Positions 1 through 7,577 of a stretch of 12,831 bases of DNA are shown here, piece by piece. This DNA comes from F23-B02 sp963590435 (lineage in GTDB: Bacteria; Bacillota; Clostridia; Oscillospirales; Oscillospiraceae), in NCBI GenBank assembly GCA_963590435.1, contig CAVAPG010000047.1, forward strand, positions 1 through 12,831. Direction: 5' to 3'. Numbering within the stretch: position 1 is the stretch's first letter; each line of letters begins with the position of its first letter. The notes below the pieces were generated by a model. It had not been told where the DNA came from. It ran no database searches and saw only the letters and a program-made list of their open reading frames with translations. The position numbers and the translations under genes are program-made.

Positions 1-54
1 TCATTACTTCGATTTTCTTTATTTTTGCTCTACCCCAACTATTGACACAGAGCC
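1..54 (+). mobile_element. Terminal end of an ISL3-like insertion sequence (element continues beyond left edge)
   Basis: The segment ends in a 25-nt terminal inverted repeat at 30-54. Its reverse complement begins GGCTCTGTGTCAATAG and then continues TTGGGGTAG. It matches the terminus at 12658-12682 at 16 of 25 positions, including an unbroken GTTGGGGTA block. Termini starting GGCTCT..GTCAA are typical of ISL3-family elements in Firmicutes, and that family makes 8-bp target duplications. One forward frame (2 onward) stays open through the repeat and reads ..FCSTPTIDTEP.., which could be the transposase C-terminus, but too little is visible to assign a stop. The family call rests on memory of the terminal sequence, not a search. 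Confidence 0.55.
30..54. repeat. Terminal inverted repeat of the left IS element
   Basis: This is the outer boundary of the left IS. The reverse complement starts with GGCTCTG, and the inner end GTTGGGGTA is shared exactly with the repeat at 12658-12682. The next 8 bases inside the window (AGCAAAAG, 55-62) would be one copy of the target duplication if the element was inserted on its own. Confidence 0.55.
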
Positions 55-57
55 AGC

Positions 58-97
58 AAAAGATGACTCTCAGGCGAAAATGCCCGGGAGTCATCTT
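58..97 (-). terminator. Rho-independent terminator of the seven-gene operon
   Basis: Arms at 60-71 and 86-97 pair over 12 positions: ten Watson-Crick pairs AAGATGACTC/GAGTCATCTT, then one T-G wobble and one more C-G. An inner GGC/GCC helix closes a GAAAAT-type loop. Read on the minus strand, the stem runs into a T-run (CTTTTG). The hairpin starts only 4 nt after the stop codon of the last gene. On the plus strand the stem is followed by ATTTTA, so it may also stop transcription coming out of the left IS. Confidence 0.85.
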
Positions 98-100
98 ATT

Positions 101-1411
101 TTACTGATGGTACAGATATCTTTGCGTATTTTCTTTTGCTTTATTGAACAGGGTTTCCGAGACTATGGCACCGTATTGATCGCTTAGGTCGGTGCTGTAT
201 TTTTCAGGCAGGCTGTCTTTATCCAGAGCAATCTGCGAGGCTGGGACGCTGCATTTTATCTTTGCCTCGGAATCATAGTATACCGAGGATACATAGTCCC
301 TGTCGTTGTTCACCGCTATCGAGCCCAGCGTAATTTTTTCAATATAGACGCAAAGCTTTTCACCGCTCATATTCAGCTTGCTTCTGACCTCGGTGATTAT
401 GCCGGGTACCCAGACGGAAAAGTGCGTTTTATAGCCGTCATCTCCGTCTGTCTCGAAGTAGCTCAGATATTGCTGATTCAAATTCCGCTTAAGGTCCGAG
501 CTGTATGACATATCGAGCTTGTAGGTTTTGCTGCTTCCATAGCCGTTTTTGTCAATGTAGCTCATCTCAATATAAAATGTCTCTACCTCATCATTGTCGG
601 CGTTGCCGAGGTCGATTGGGTTTTCTACATTGAAATAGAATGTGTATTTGTACATACTCTCTTCATCATGATGAGAATACGCCTGGTTGATGTCACCGTC
701 GGACGAAACAACGCATTTTTTCAGCACCGACATATCAATGACCGCATTATATTGGTCCTTAAACTTGCCGACATAGCTTTGGGCATCCGTGATACCGTTT
801 GCGATGCTGTTCATTGTTTTTTCGGTAATATCAAGGTCTTCATGCTCTGCAAAGTAAGGCGAGTTTTCCTCGTCTACAACCGATTTTTCCATAGAGCAGC
901 AAACAGTTGCGGTTGAATCATAGTAGGCGGAGGAAACATAGTCTGTGTTGCTGTTTATCCTTTTGCCGTTGCAATATATGCTCTCAATTTCAAACGACAA
1001 ACGCTCGCCGCCATCCATATTCAGCATTATGTAGATTCTGTTCAGCTTGCCGGGCAGAGTAACATCATAGCTTGTTGTATATGAATCGTCATTCGGTCTT
1101 ATAAAATGCTCTTCGAGAAAGTCGGAGTTTTTGTTGCTGCTTCCGCTCCACGACATATCAAAGCGCTCCTTTTTTTCGCTCTGATATCCGTTCTGACCGC
1201 TGTAATAATAGTCAAAATACAGGACGTTGACATCGTCTTTGTCCATACTCGTGGAATTACAGGGGTTGTTGACCTTGATATTTATCGTGTAGGTATATTT
1301 GCTTATATCATCTTCGGAGGTGTTGGCTGCGAGTGCCTGCTGCGGAATAGCTGCCGACACGGCAATGCACAGTGCGCAAACGAGTGACAGCACTTTTTTT
1401 GCTTTTTTCAC
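101..1411 (-). CDS. Secreted protein with two tandem beta-sandwich-like repeats
   Basis: I do not recognise this protein by name. The start is a GTG at 1411, supported by AAGGGGG at 1420-1426 with 8-nt spacing. A signal peptide covers about residues 1-29 (basic MKKAKK, hydrophobic core, cleavage near AQQALA/AN). The mature protein is a clear internal duplication. Repeat 1 (about 39-175) and repeat 2 (about 254-391) share an opening Y-(T/K)-Y-T, an aromatic-rich strand region, a PG(K/I)(L/I) turn followed by LNM.GE, and a closing YVSS.YYDS.A...CS. After each repeat comes a related tail with DQY(N/G)A (219 and 411). The strand pattern, with PG then KLN near the C-terminal third, loosely recalls PLAT/LH2-type beta-sandwich domains. 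There is no C-terminal membrane segment or LPXTG, so it is probably released or held non-covalently. Last gene of the operon, 3 nt after the preceding stop. Confidence 0.85.
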   Translation of the reverse strand: MKKAKKVLSLVCALCIAVSAAIPQQALAANTSEDDISKYTYTINIKVNNPCNSTSMDKDDVNVLYFDYYYSGQNGYQSEKKERFDMSWSGSSNKNSDFLEEHFIRPNDDSYTTSYDVTLPGKLNRIYIMLNMDGGERLSFEIESIYCNGKRINSNTDYVSSAYYDSTATVCCSMEKSVVDEENSPYFAEHEDLDITEKTMNSIANGITDAQSYVGKFKDQYNAVIDMSVLKKCVVSSDGDINQAYSHHDEESMYKYTFYFNVENPIDLGNADNDEVETFYIEMSYIDKNGYGSSKTYKLDMSYSSDLKRNLNQQYLSYFETDGDDGYKTHFSVWVPGIITEVRSKLNMSGEKLCVYIEKITLGSIAVNNDRDYVSSVYYDSEAKIKCSVPASQIALDKDSLPEKYSTDLSDQYGAIVSETLFNKAKENTQRYLYHQ

Positions 1412-1414
1412 AGT

Positions 1415-4400
1415 CTACGCCCCCTTCATATAAACATCATAGGCTACAAATTCCCTGTTGAGGGCATTCATATCAACCTTGCAGCTCTCTTTGACGGCAT
1501 TATCGGTACGGCTTGCGTAGAGATACACTCTGTTATCCGTGATATGCTCTCCGTCATCGACCGTGGCAATAGCGCCCTCGTTGAGATTTACCCTGTTGCC
1601 GTTTACATCAAAAACATGCTCCCAGACATTGGAGTCATCGTTTATCATGCCGTAATCTCTGCAGGCGAGGCCAAGCTTTGCTATCGGGTAGGCTGTTTCC
1701 TTCGTGCTCTGCGTGGTGTAATACAGATATATCTGCTTTCCTCCGGTGCCGGTATTGAGGGATACCGCCTTTGTGCCGTCAGAACCGGCGGCAGTGGTAT
1801 ATTCATCCCTTGCGCTAACATATGTGACGCCGTTAACCGTTATGAAGCTTTGATGCGGCTGTCCGACAGTCAGAATAATATCTCTGACGGCATATTTCGC
1901 TACGCCCTTTTTTATCTCACTCGTACGCAGAGTATACCTCGAATAGCCGATGTAGATATATTCTCCTCCCGTGTTTCGGTTGACATCCATATCCACACAT
2001 ATATTGCAGCCGAGGCTGAGCAGATTTGCCTGCGCTTCCTTCTGCGTTTTGCCGTGACCGATGTATATTGCACCCATCATCGTAGCCGTATCAACATAGC
2101 TCATGTGTATATATGCCGATTCATTGGAATCGCCGTAAAGCGTGGCCTTTGTGCCGTCCGCTGCGTCCACGGAATTTGTCGACATTGCTGTTGCGCAGTC
2201 TGTTTCAAACACATCCGAGCTGACGCTTATATCCGTTATCGGCATACCGGGGCTTGCGCCTGCCGAAGTTGTGTAATAAAGGTAATATGAACCGTTCGGA
2301 TCCGGTATCATGTCTCCGGCTTTGGTATAACTCACTCCGCTGACCGTTATAGTTGCAGGTGCATCCGACTTATCGGTGACATATCTTATTATTCCGGTAA
2401 TAGCCTTCGCCTGTGAATCGGTTCTCGACACACCTATATATGAGACGGTGCTCGGCGTTGCTTTCGGGTTCCCGTAAAATGTCTGTGAAGTGTCGAGGGC
2501 TATATTTGCCTGAATAATCTCATCGGTGCATTTTGACAGCAGGTTTTGAATACAGTAGTCACTGCCGCTTGCATTAATCTGCTGCTTTGTTTTGTCATCG
2601 TAATCGGAAAGCTTATCTCCTGCAACGCTGCTTAATGTGTAGGTTGAAACGCAGATGGATGAAATATATTTTTTCTGCGTCGCGGTCTCCTGCTTCAGAT
2701 ATATATATACGGGTGTCAGGCTCTCACCTTTCATAATATATTTTGAATTATTCGTATTATATCCGAGATTGTGCGACTCGGTACGGTTCGGCGTCTTGAA
2801 GTCCTGAACACTGACAAAGCCATCCGGCGTTTCCGAATCTGATGAGACGAGAATGTCATTTACCGTAAGCGGCGTACCGCCTTCAACTGGTCCGAGAACA
2901 TAAATTCCTTTTCCTCGAACGCCGCAACTTGACCAGGAAACATCCTCGTAATCCTCAGGCGTAAGCTCTGTTTTCATGCTCAGCTGCTCTATTCCGGTCA
3001 TGGATCCGCTGACGCTTGCGCCCAGATAGGAATGGGTTTCATAAATGCCTCTTCGGTAAGACTCATCCTTTGTGCTCTTAGTATATTCATATGCCGCATG
3101 CGGCAATGAGAACATGACATCACAGACGGCATATGAGCCGCTCGTAGCTGTCCCAAGATAGACAGGGACGGAATAACTCCCGGGAGCAGATGTATACGAG
3201 CGTATTCCGTAGATGGCTCTGTAGGGATTGTGGGTTGTCGTATAGCAGATATAGGTCTCTATATTCTCTTCCCAGCGTTCTATCTGCTGATAGCCTGTGG
3301 TCTCATCCGGGAGCTTTATTCTGGCTGCATGTGTCAGGCTCAGATCAAATTTCTTCAGCTTCAGGTCCTTTATATAATCATCCGCGGTGTTTCCAAGGCT
3401 GTTGTTATCATTGCCGGCAACCAGAACGATACCGGATATATACTCCTCCCCATCGGTATATGTTACCGATGGCTTGAAATACAGATATACACCCTTATCG
3501 TTCCAATGATCCAGTGTCTGAGCTCTGTGCGCCGTAAACACTTTATTATCAACTTCGCTGCCGACATTAAGATTGAAGGCATTGCCGCCGCAGAACATAT
3601 TTACAGGCTCATATCCCTCGGGAATATCATCAAGCGAATACTTGACCAAAAGATCGGCAAGAATTGGCGTTCCGGCTGTTTTATACGATGTGTAATAAAG
3701 CGTATCGCCCGTCGGAGTCGTTCCGCACGCGGTGTATGAGGCATTGCCGAAAAGGTATGCGTCCGATGAGTTTCTTGCGGATATTCGAATATCCGTCACT
3801 GCATCATCTGCGTTTGTTGTAGTTGTATATCCCAGATATGTATATTCATCCGTTACAGGAGTCAGGTTCACATCCAGGACCTTATAGCCGGACTTGGTCA
3901 AGCCGGCCTTTGCCGCGGTCTCGGTGCTTTCAACGGAAAGCTTGAGTTTTGAGATATACTGTCCGTCATTTTCCGACGCAGTGCCGTCTGTTTCGGTCTC
4001 AGCACTCTCGCCATCGTTTATGACATTGGACGTTGTCTTGCAGAACATATAAACCGCGCAGGAATCGGATTTTGAGTTAGCGTTGAGATTTGCGGCAGAA
4101 ACCTCTCCGAAGCACTTGACAGGCTCATACCCCTGCGGCGTAGTATTGTCGTTATACTGCACTGTGATAAGGTCGTCAATTTCGGATGATTGTATCGGAT
4201 TGCCTGCGTGTTGGCTTTTTGTCGTATAAAGGGCATTCCACCTTCTTGCGTTGTCGCCGTTTATGTTTGCCGGACTTCCGTCCTGATTTACCGCATCGTA
4301 TCTGACATATCGGTTGTTTGCAACGTCGAAGATAACCGACGGAATCGGCGTAAAGCTTTCCGAATCGTCATCGGTGAACAAATCCCACAGATATTTTACA

Positions 4401-6016
4401 AGCAGAGCAACAAGAACCACGACCATAGCCGCCAGAGCAACATAGTTGAGCACTATCGCCGCACAGCCCAGGATACCGAATATAGTCCCCAGCGCGCCCG
4501 AGCCTATGCCGACACAGCAGGTGGCCCACATACTCAATGTGCCTGTGAAAACCGCAGTAAAGGCAAACGCATTGACCGCAGTTGTCGCCAAATATGTGAT
4601 TCCCCACGCAAAACCGATTACCAGCGAGGCTATGTTTATCTTCGAATAAGCCTCCGACAGGAATGTATCGACATCGTCTGGCGATGTGAGCGTATTGTAT
4701 ATCTGACCTGCCGAATTGGCTCTGTACGCCTCTGTCGTAACAGCAACCTTTTGATTGTAGATTGTCTGGTCTGTCCCTATCCAGACAGACATGCTGTCAG
4801 TACCCAGCTGTGATTTAATTTCGTCCTTTATTACCTTTACCTGTTTTTCGGCCTCATCGATAAGACCGGAGCCGTTAACCAGATAGATAGCCGAGGATGC
4901 GACACCGCACAGGCGCATTGCCGCGACCTGACCGTCTGTAAGGCTGTCAACAAGCGGGTATATTTTTCTCAGATTTGATATTTCGTCATATGATGAATTT
5001 CCGAGTGAAACAATATAATCACCGAGCTTTGTCGTCTCATCGTAATTATACTGATTCATCACATCATATGCATACAGAAAATATGCATCGCCGTCGGAAC
5101 TGTTGACCTCGCCGCCGGTGGTCATATCCTCCACGGTTTCTTCAGACATCTCGGTCTCGGTCTCATCCGAATCAACCGTTTCAAGCTTACCGTTATTTGC
5201 GGAATAACGCTCCGCGGCGGCATTGAAGTTCTCTGCAAATGTCTGAAGGCTATCTACCAGCTCATTTGCAAGAACCTTGTACTGTATATCGAGTTTTTTA
5301 TCATTGTCACTGTCGGCAAGCTCATCTTTGACCTGCGAAGAGGAAACCCTCGCTGCCCAGTTCTCGTCGCCGTAATCGGCAACACCGCCGACGAGCGCAT
5401 TGCAGAATGCTGACACGACTGACGTGTTGGATCTTGAGAGTATCTTCTTTACGAAATCAATGTTGCAATCGCCGCTGACCATGTAGTCGCCTAATTTAAT
5501 GTTGTCAAGCTCATCAACATGATAGCAGTTTAAAATTTTGACAGCCGCTATGGCCGCAGGACTGCCGCTGCTGTAGTTGTCGGCAAATTCGCTGACGGCA
5601 TATGACAGTTCTGTCGGAACATTGCCGAGCTTTTCCATAGCTCTTTCGGCAACATCACCGTATGTATAATCCTGATAGCCGCTGTTCATCTGAAGAAGCG
5701 ATATATCCGTAATTCCCTCATCGGGGTCATCTGTTGTCTTATATCCGACGATGAATATTCCGTTATCCTCATCGTCACCGTCTTCAGAGCGGTTTATATT
5801 CTTTTTTACGGCGATATAGCCGGCTGACTCACATTTTTTTACGGCTTCATTCAGACTGTCTCCGCTGAATACCTGTACCTCGGAGATGTATTTCGAAGCA
5901 TTTTCGACAGTTGTTGCCAGCACTGAGCCTATATTCGTAAAAAGCAGTGAAAAAACCAGGATCAGAGAAACAGAAACAATTGCAATATGAGACGATAATT
6001 TTTTGTTTTCAGTCAT
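1415..6016 (-). CDS. Giant surface protein: beta-prism (MABP-like) repeats around a helical/membrane core
   Basis: This is a 1533-residue exported protein. The ATG at 6016 lies 1 nt after the upstream stop, with GGGAG at 6026-6030. Residues 1-35 form a signal peptide. Residues 43-105 are a beta-prism-like unit (YISEVQV at the start, GYKTT and ITDI at the end). Residues 106-455 are mostly helical, with an acidic Thr/Glu linker at about 278-300. Residues 460-547 are strongly hydrophobic and Gly/Ala-rich, enough for three or four membrane spans. FTPIP (555-559) opens a second extracellular region. Beta-prism-like modules follow at about 554-660, 687-849, 859-1108, 1117-1307 and 1316-1505. The last holds the hallmark VSLNTGTGGKQIYLYYTT (1418-1435). 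These resemble MABP domains, which occur in membrane-associated proteins. There is no C-terminal anchor. Residues 1 to about 660 are paralogous to the 748-residue protein encoded upstream. Confidence 0.9.
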   Translation of the reverse strand: MTENKKLSSHIAIVSVSLILVFSLLFTNIGSVLATTVENASKYISEVQVFSGDSLNEAVKKCESAGYIAVKKNINRSEDGDDEDNGIFIVGYKTTDDPDEGITDISLLQMNSGYQDYTYGDVAERAMEKLGNVPTELSYAVSEFADNYSSGSPAAIAAVKILNCYHVDELDNIKLGDYMVSGDCNIDFVKKILSRSNTSVVSAFCNALVGGVADYGDENWAARVSSSQVKDELADSDNDKKLDIQYKVLANELVDSLQTFAENFNAAAERYSANNGKLETVDSDETETEMSEETVEDMTTGGEVNSSDGDAYFLYAYDVMNQYNYDETTKLGDYIVSLGNSSYDEISNLRKIYPLVDSLTDGQVAAMRLCGVASSAIYLVNGSGLIDEAEKQVKVIKDEIKSQLGTDSMSVWIGTDQTIYNQKVAVTTEAYRANSAGQIYNTLTSPDDVDTFLSEAYSKINIASLVIGFAWGITYLATTAVNAFAFTAVFTGTLSMWATCCVGIGSGALGTIFGILGCAAIVLNYVALAAMVVVLVALLVKYLWDLFTDDDSESFTPIPSVIFDVANNRYVRYDAVNQDGSPANINGDNARRWNALYTTKSQHAGNPIQSSEIDDLITVQYNDNTTPQGYEPVKCFGEVSAANLNANSKSDSCAVYMFCKTTSNVINDGESAETETDGTASENDGQYISKLKLSVESTETAAKAGLTKSGYKVLDVNLTPVTDEYTYLGYTTTTNADDAVTDIRISARNSSDAYLFGNASYTACGTTPTGDTLYYTSYKTAGTPILADLLVKYSLDDIPEGYEPVNMFCGGNAFNLNVGSEVDNKVFTAHRAQTLDHWNDKGVYLYFKPSVTYTDGEEYISGIVLVAGNDNNSLGNTADDYIKDLKLKKFDLSLTHAARIKLPDETTGYQQIERWEENIETYICYTTTHNPYRAIYGIRSYTSAPGSYSVPVYLGTATSGSYAVCDVMFSLPHAAYEYTKSTKDESYRRGIYETHSYLGASVSGSMTGIEQLSMKTELTPEDYEDVSWSSCGVRGKGIYVLGPVEGGTPLTVNDILVSSDSETPDGFVSVQDFKTPNRTESHNLGYNTNNSKYIMKGESLTPVYIYLKQETATQKKYISSICVSTYTLSSVAGDKLSDYDDKTKQQINASGSDYCIQNLLSKCTDEIIQANIALDTSQTFYGNPKATPSTVSYIGVSRTDSQAKAITGIIRYVTDKSDAPATITVSGVSYTKAGDMIPDPNGSYYLYYTTSAGASPGMPITDISVSSDVFETDCATAMSTNSVDAADGTKATLYGDSNESAYIHMSYVDTATMMGAIYIGHGKTQKEAQANLLSLGCNICVDMDVNRNTGGEYIYIGYSRYTLRTSEIKKGVAKYAVRDIILTVGQPHQSFITVNGVTYVSARDEYTTAAGSDGTKAVSLNTGTGGKQIYLYYTTQSTKETAYPIAKLGLACRDYGMINDDSNVWEHVFDVNGNRVNLNEGAIATVDDGEHITDNRVYLYASRTDNAVKESCKVDMNALNREFVAYDVYMKGA

Positions 6017-6017
6017 A

Positions 6018-7490
6018 TTATTCTGCTCCCTTCCTCTTTTTTTCGATTTTTACGGCTAAGACCGCAAGAATCGCAACTGCCGCCGCACATACGCATATGA
6101 AAATGACATTTCCGCTGCCGAATGCCGTGGCCATTGCGCGAATATTATCGCTGCTGGTTGTCGAGGAGTTCACCTTATCCTGTGAAAAGCCCTCGTCGAA
6201 ATGAATGTAATTATTATACTGGAACTTATCTATGTTCTTTATCGCAAGCTGCGAATTGGTATCGTTTGAGCACAGCCATACCGACGAGCCCTCATAAAAT
6301 CCGCCGCAGTACAAATATGCTGTAGAGGCCGAGCCGTCCTGAAGGCAGAGATCACTCGCTTTGCCATTTACGGTGTTGTCCTTTATTATCAACTTGCCCG
6401 AGGCATTTATATCATTGAGACTGTCAACATATATGCCGCCGCCGTACTCATCGGCGGTGTTGTATTGATAATTTCCGCCGATAATAAAGACCTTGTCATC
6501 GTTTACATGCACAGCGCCGCCTTCAGAGGCGGAGTGATTATAATACATCCGGCAGTCATAAAAATATGTGCCGTTGTCCGAATCGCAAAAGACGGCGCCA
6601 CCGTCATCGTCAGTGGATGAATTTTGCGAAAAAAGACTGTCGGAGATGTTTGTTTTGACTGAACCGTCGAGAAATATCGCTCCGCCCTCTTCAATTGAAG
6701 AGTTAGAGTAGAACGAGGATGATGAAATGGTGAGTTTGCCGTCATCGGCGTAGATTGCGCCCCCGTTATCCTCTGCATAATTTCCTTCAAAAACCGCATT
6801 GCGTATCGTTGTGGTCGCCTCGTTGGCGTATATGGCGCCGCCGCAGCACTCGCCCGATGCGTCATAGGTGCGGTTGCCGTAGAACGCGCCGCCGTTTATG
6901 TTCAGTACAGTGCCTGAACCGTCGGCGCTTATCGCGCCGCCGTCATCGGTGGATACGCAGTTGAGTATAGTTCCGCCGTTAAAATTAAGTTCGGCGTTAT
7001 CGCTGACGACTATGCCGCCGCCGCGATCCTCGTTTGCACCGTTTTGAATTGCTCCGCCCTTAAAGAGCTTCGACACCGTATATTCCCCGCTCTTCGAGTC
7101 CACGATGGTCATTACAGAGTTTACATATATGACTGCTCCTCCGGACGTCGGTGCGACAAGATTTCTGTCAATGCTGCATCCGTTGAGATCAATCGTCAGG
7201 TTTTTTTCACCGGAATAGCACAATGCTCCGTCCTTAAAGCCGGAACCGCTGCCCAGTGACCCGGACTTATCGGCCTTCCAGTTCTGATTAAGCTTAAAAG
7301 TGACCTCGCTGCTTTCTCCGAGCTCAACTGCTTTATTCCAGGCATCCTTTAAGGATGTATAGGATATCTCCAGTCTGCTCGTGCTGACCGTGGCACAGAT
7401 CCCCGCTGCATAGGCGGGGATGCTTAGCGCCACAAACAATGCAAGTGTCATTGCAAGGCATATAAATTTTCTCAATTTCATCAGAATCAT
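6018..7490 (-). CDS. Membrane-anchored right-handed beta-helix surface protein with PMP-like GGA[IV] repeats
   Basis: This 490-residue protein has a signal peptide at about 1-28 (AYA/A) and a tandem-repeat body. GGA(I/V) or GGGI occurs at 145, 157, 184, 217, 243, 269, 297, 324 and 350. From 217 to 350 the spacing is 26-28 residues, and each unit also has an F..N or Y.N element. This is the signature of Chlamydia polymorphic-membrane-protein repeats and related parallel beta-helices, usually adhesins or surface-exposed proteins. The fold is a confident inference; the ligand is unknown. The C-terminus has SGNV (459-462), a hydrophobic helix to about 480, then KIEKKRKGAE, matching the tail of the 444-residue protein. 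No LPXTG is present. The ATG at 7490 has only a weak ribosome site (GACGG); an in-frame ATG three codons later is also possible. The gene lies 87 nt after the upstream stop. Confidence 0.88.
   Translation of the reverse strand: MILMKLRKFICLAMTLALFVALSIPAYAAGICATVSTSRLEISYTSLKDAWNKAVELGESSEVTFKLNQNWKADKSGSLGSGSGFKDGALCYSGEKNLTIDLNGCSIDRNLVAPTSGGAVIYVNSVMTIVDSKSGEYTVSKLFKGGAIQNGANEDRGGGIVVSDNAELNFNGGTILNCVSTDDGGAISADGSGTVLNINGGAFYGNRTYDASGECCGGAIYANEATTTIRNAVFEGNYAEDNGGAIYADDGKLTISSSSFYSNSSIEEGGAIFLDGSVKTNISDSLFSQNSSTDDDGGAVFCDSDNGTYFYDCRMYYNHSASEGGAVHVNDDKVFIIGGNYQYNTADEYGGGIYVDSLNDINASGKLIIKDNTVNGKASDLCLQDGSASTAYLYCGGFYEGSSVWLCSNDTNSQLAIKNIDKFQYNNYIHFDEGFSQDKVNSSTTSSDNIRAMATAFGSGNVIFICVCAAAVAILAVLAVKIEKKRKGAE
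6026..6030 (-). promoter_or_regulatory. Ribosome binding site for the giant protein, inside the preceding gene
   Basis: GGGAG on the minus strand lies 9 nt before the ATG at 6016. It sits within the last codons of the beta-helix protein gene, whose TAA ends 1 nt before the ATG. Translation of the two genes is therefore probably coupled. Confidence 0.7.
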
Positions 7491-7546
7491 TATTAATTAC
7501 CGTCTGTGCCCGGCAAGGCACTTTTCTTTCATTGCGGTCAGGGCAA

Positions 7547-7574
7547 AGAATACACTTGCAGAGATATTTTTCAA
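7547..7574 (-). promoter_or_regulatory. Possible weak internal promoter before the beta-helix gene
   Basis: The 87-nt gap at 7491-7577 is the widest in the operon. On the minus strand it holds TTGAAA (7569-7574), 16 nt, then TATTCT (7547-7552). The -35 is one base from consensus and the -10 two bases off. It could give extra expression of the last three genes. Such matches occur by chance in AT-rich DNA, so support is weak. Confidence 0.2.
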
Positions 7575-7577
7575 ATT

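Noticed and set aside
1544..2290. Long plus-strand open frame (248 codons) antisense to the giant gene
   Set aside because: It lies opposite a strongly supported coding frame, has no ribosome site, and its translation is Cys/Arg/Ile-rich without domain pattern. The same applies to the other plus-strand frames at 668, 1106, 3230, 4190, 8910 and 9849.
6429..7056. Periodic repeats in the beta-helix gene as a CRISPR-like or microsatellite array
   Set aside because: The period of about 78-84 nt is codon-based, follows the GGA(I/V) protein repeat, and DNA copies are diverged; it is protein-level repetition.
7506..7521. GTGCC/GGCAC hairpin between the 748-residue and beta-helix genes as a terminator
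   Set aside because: Only 5 bp and followed by AGACGG rather than a T-run on the minus strand.
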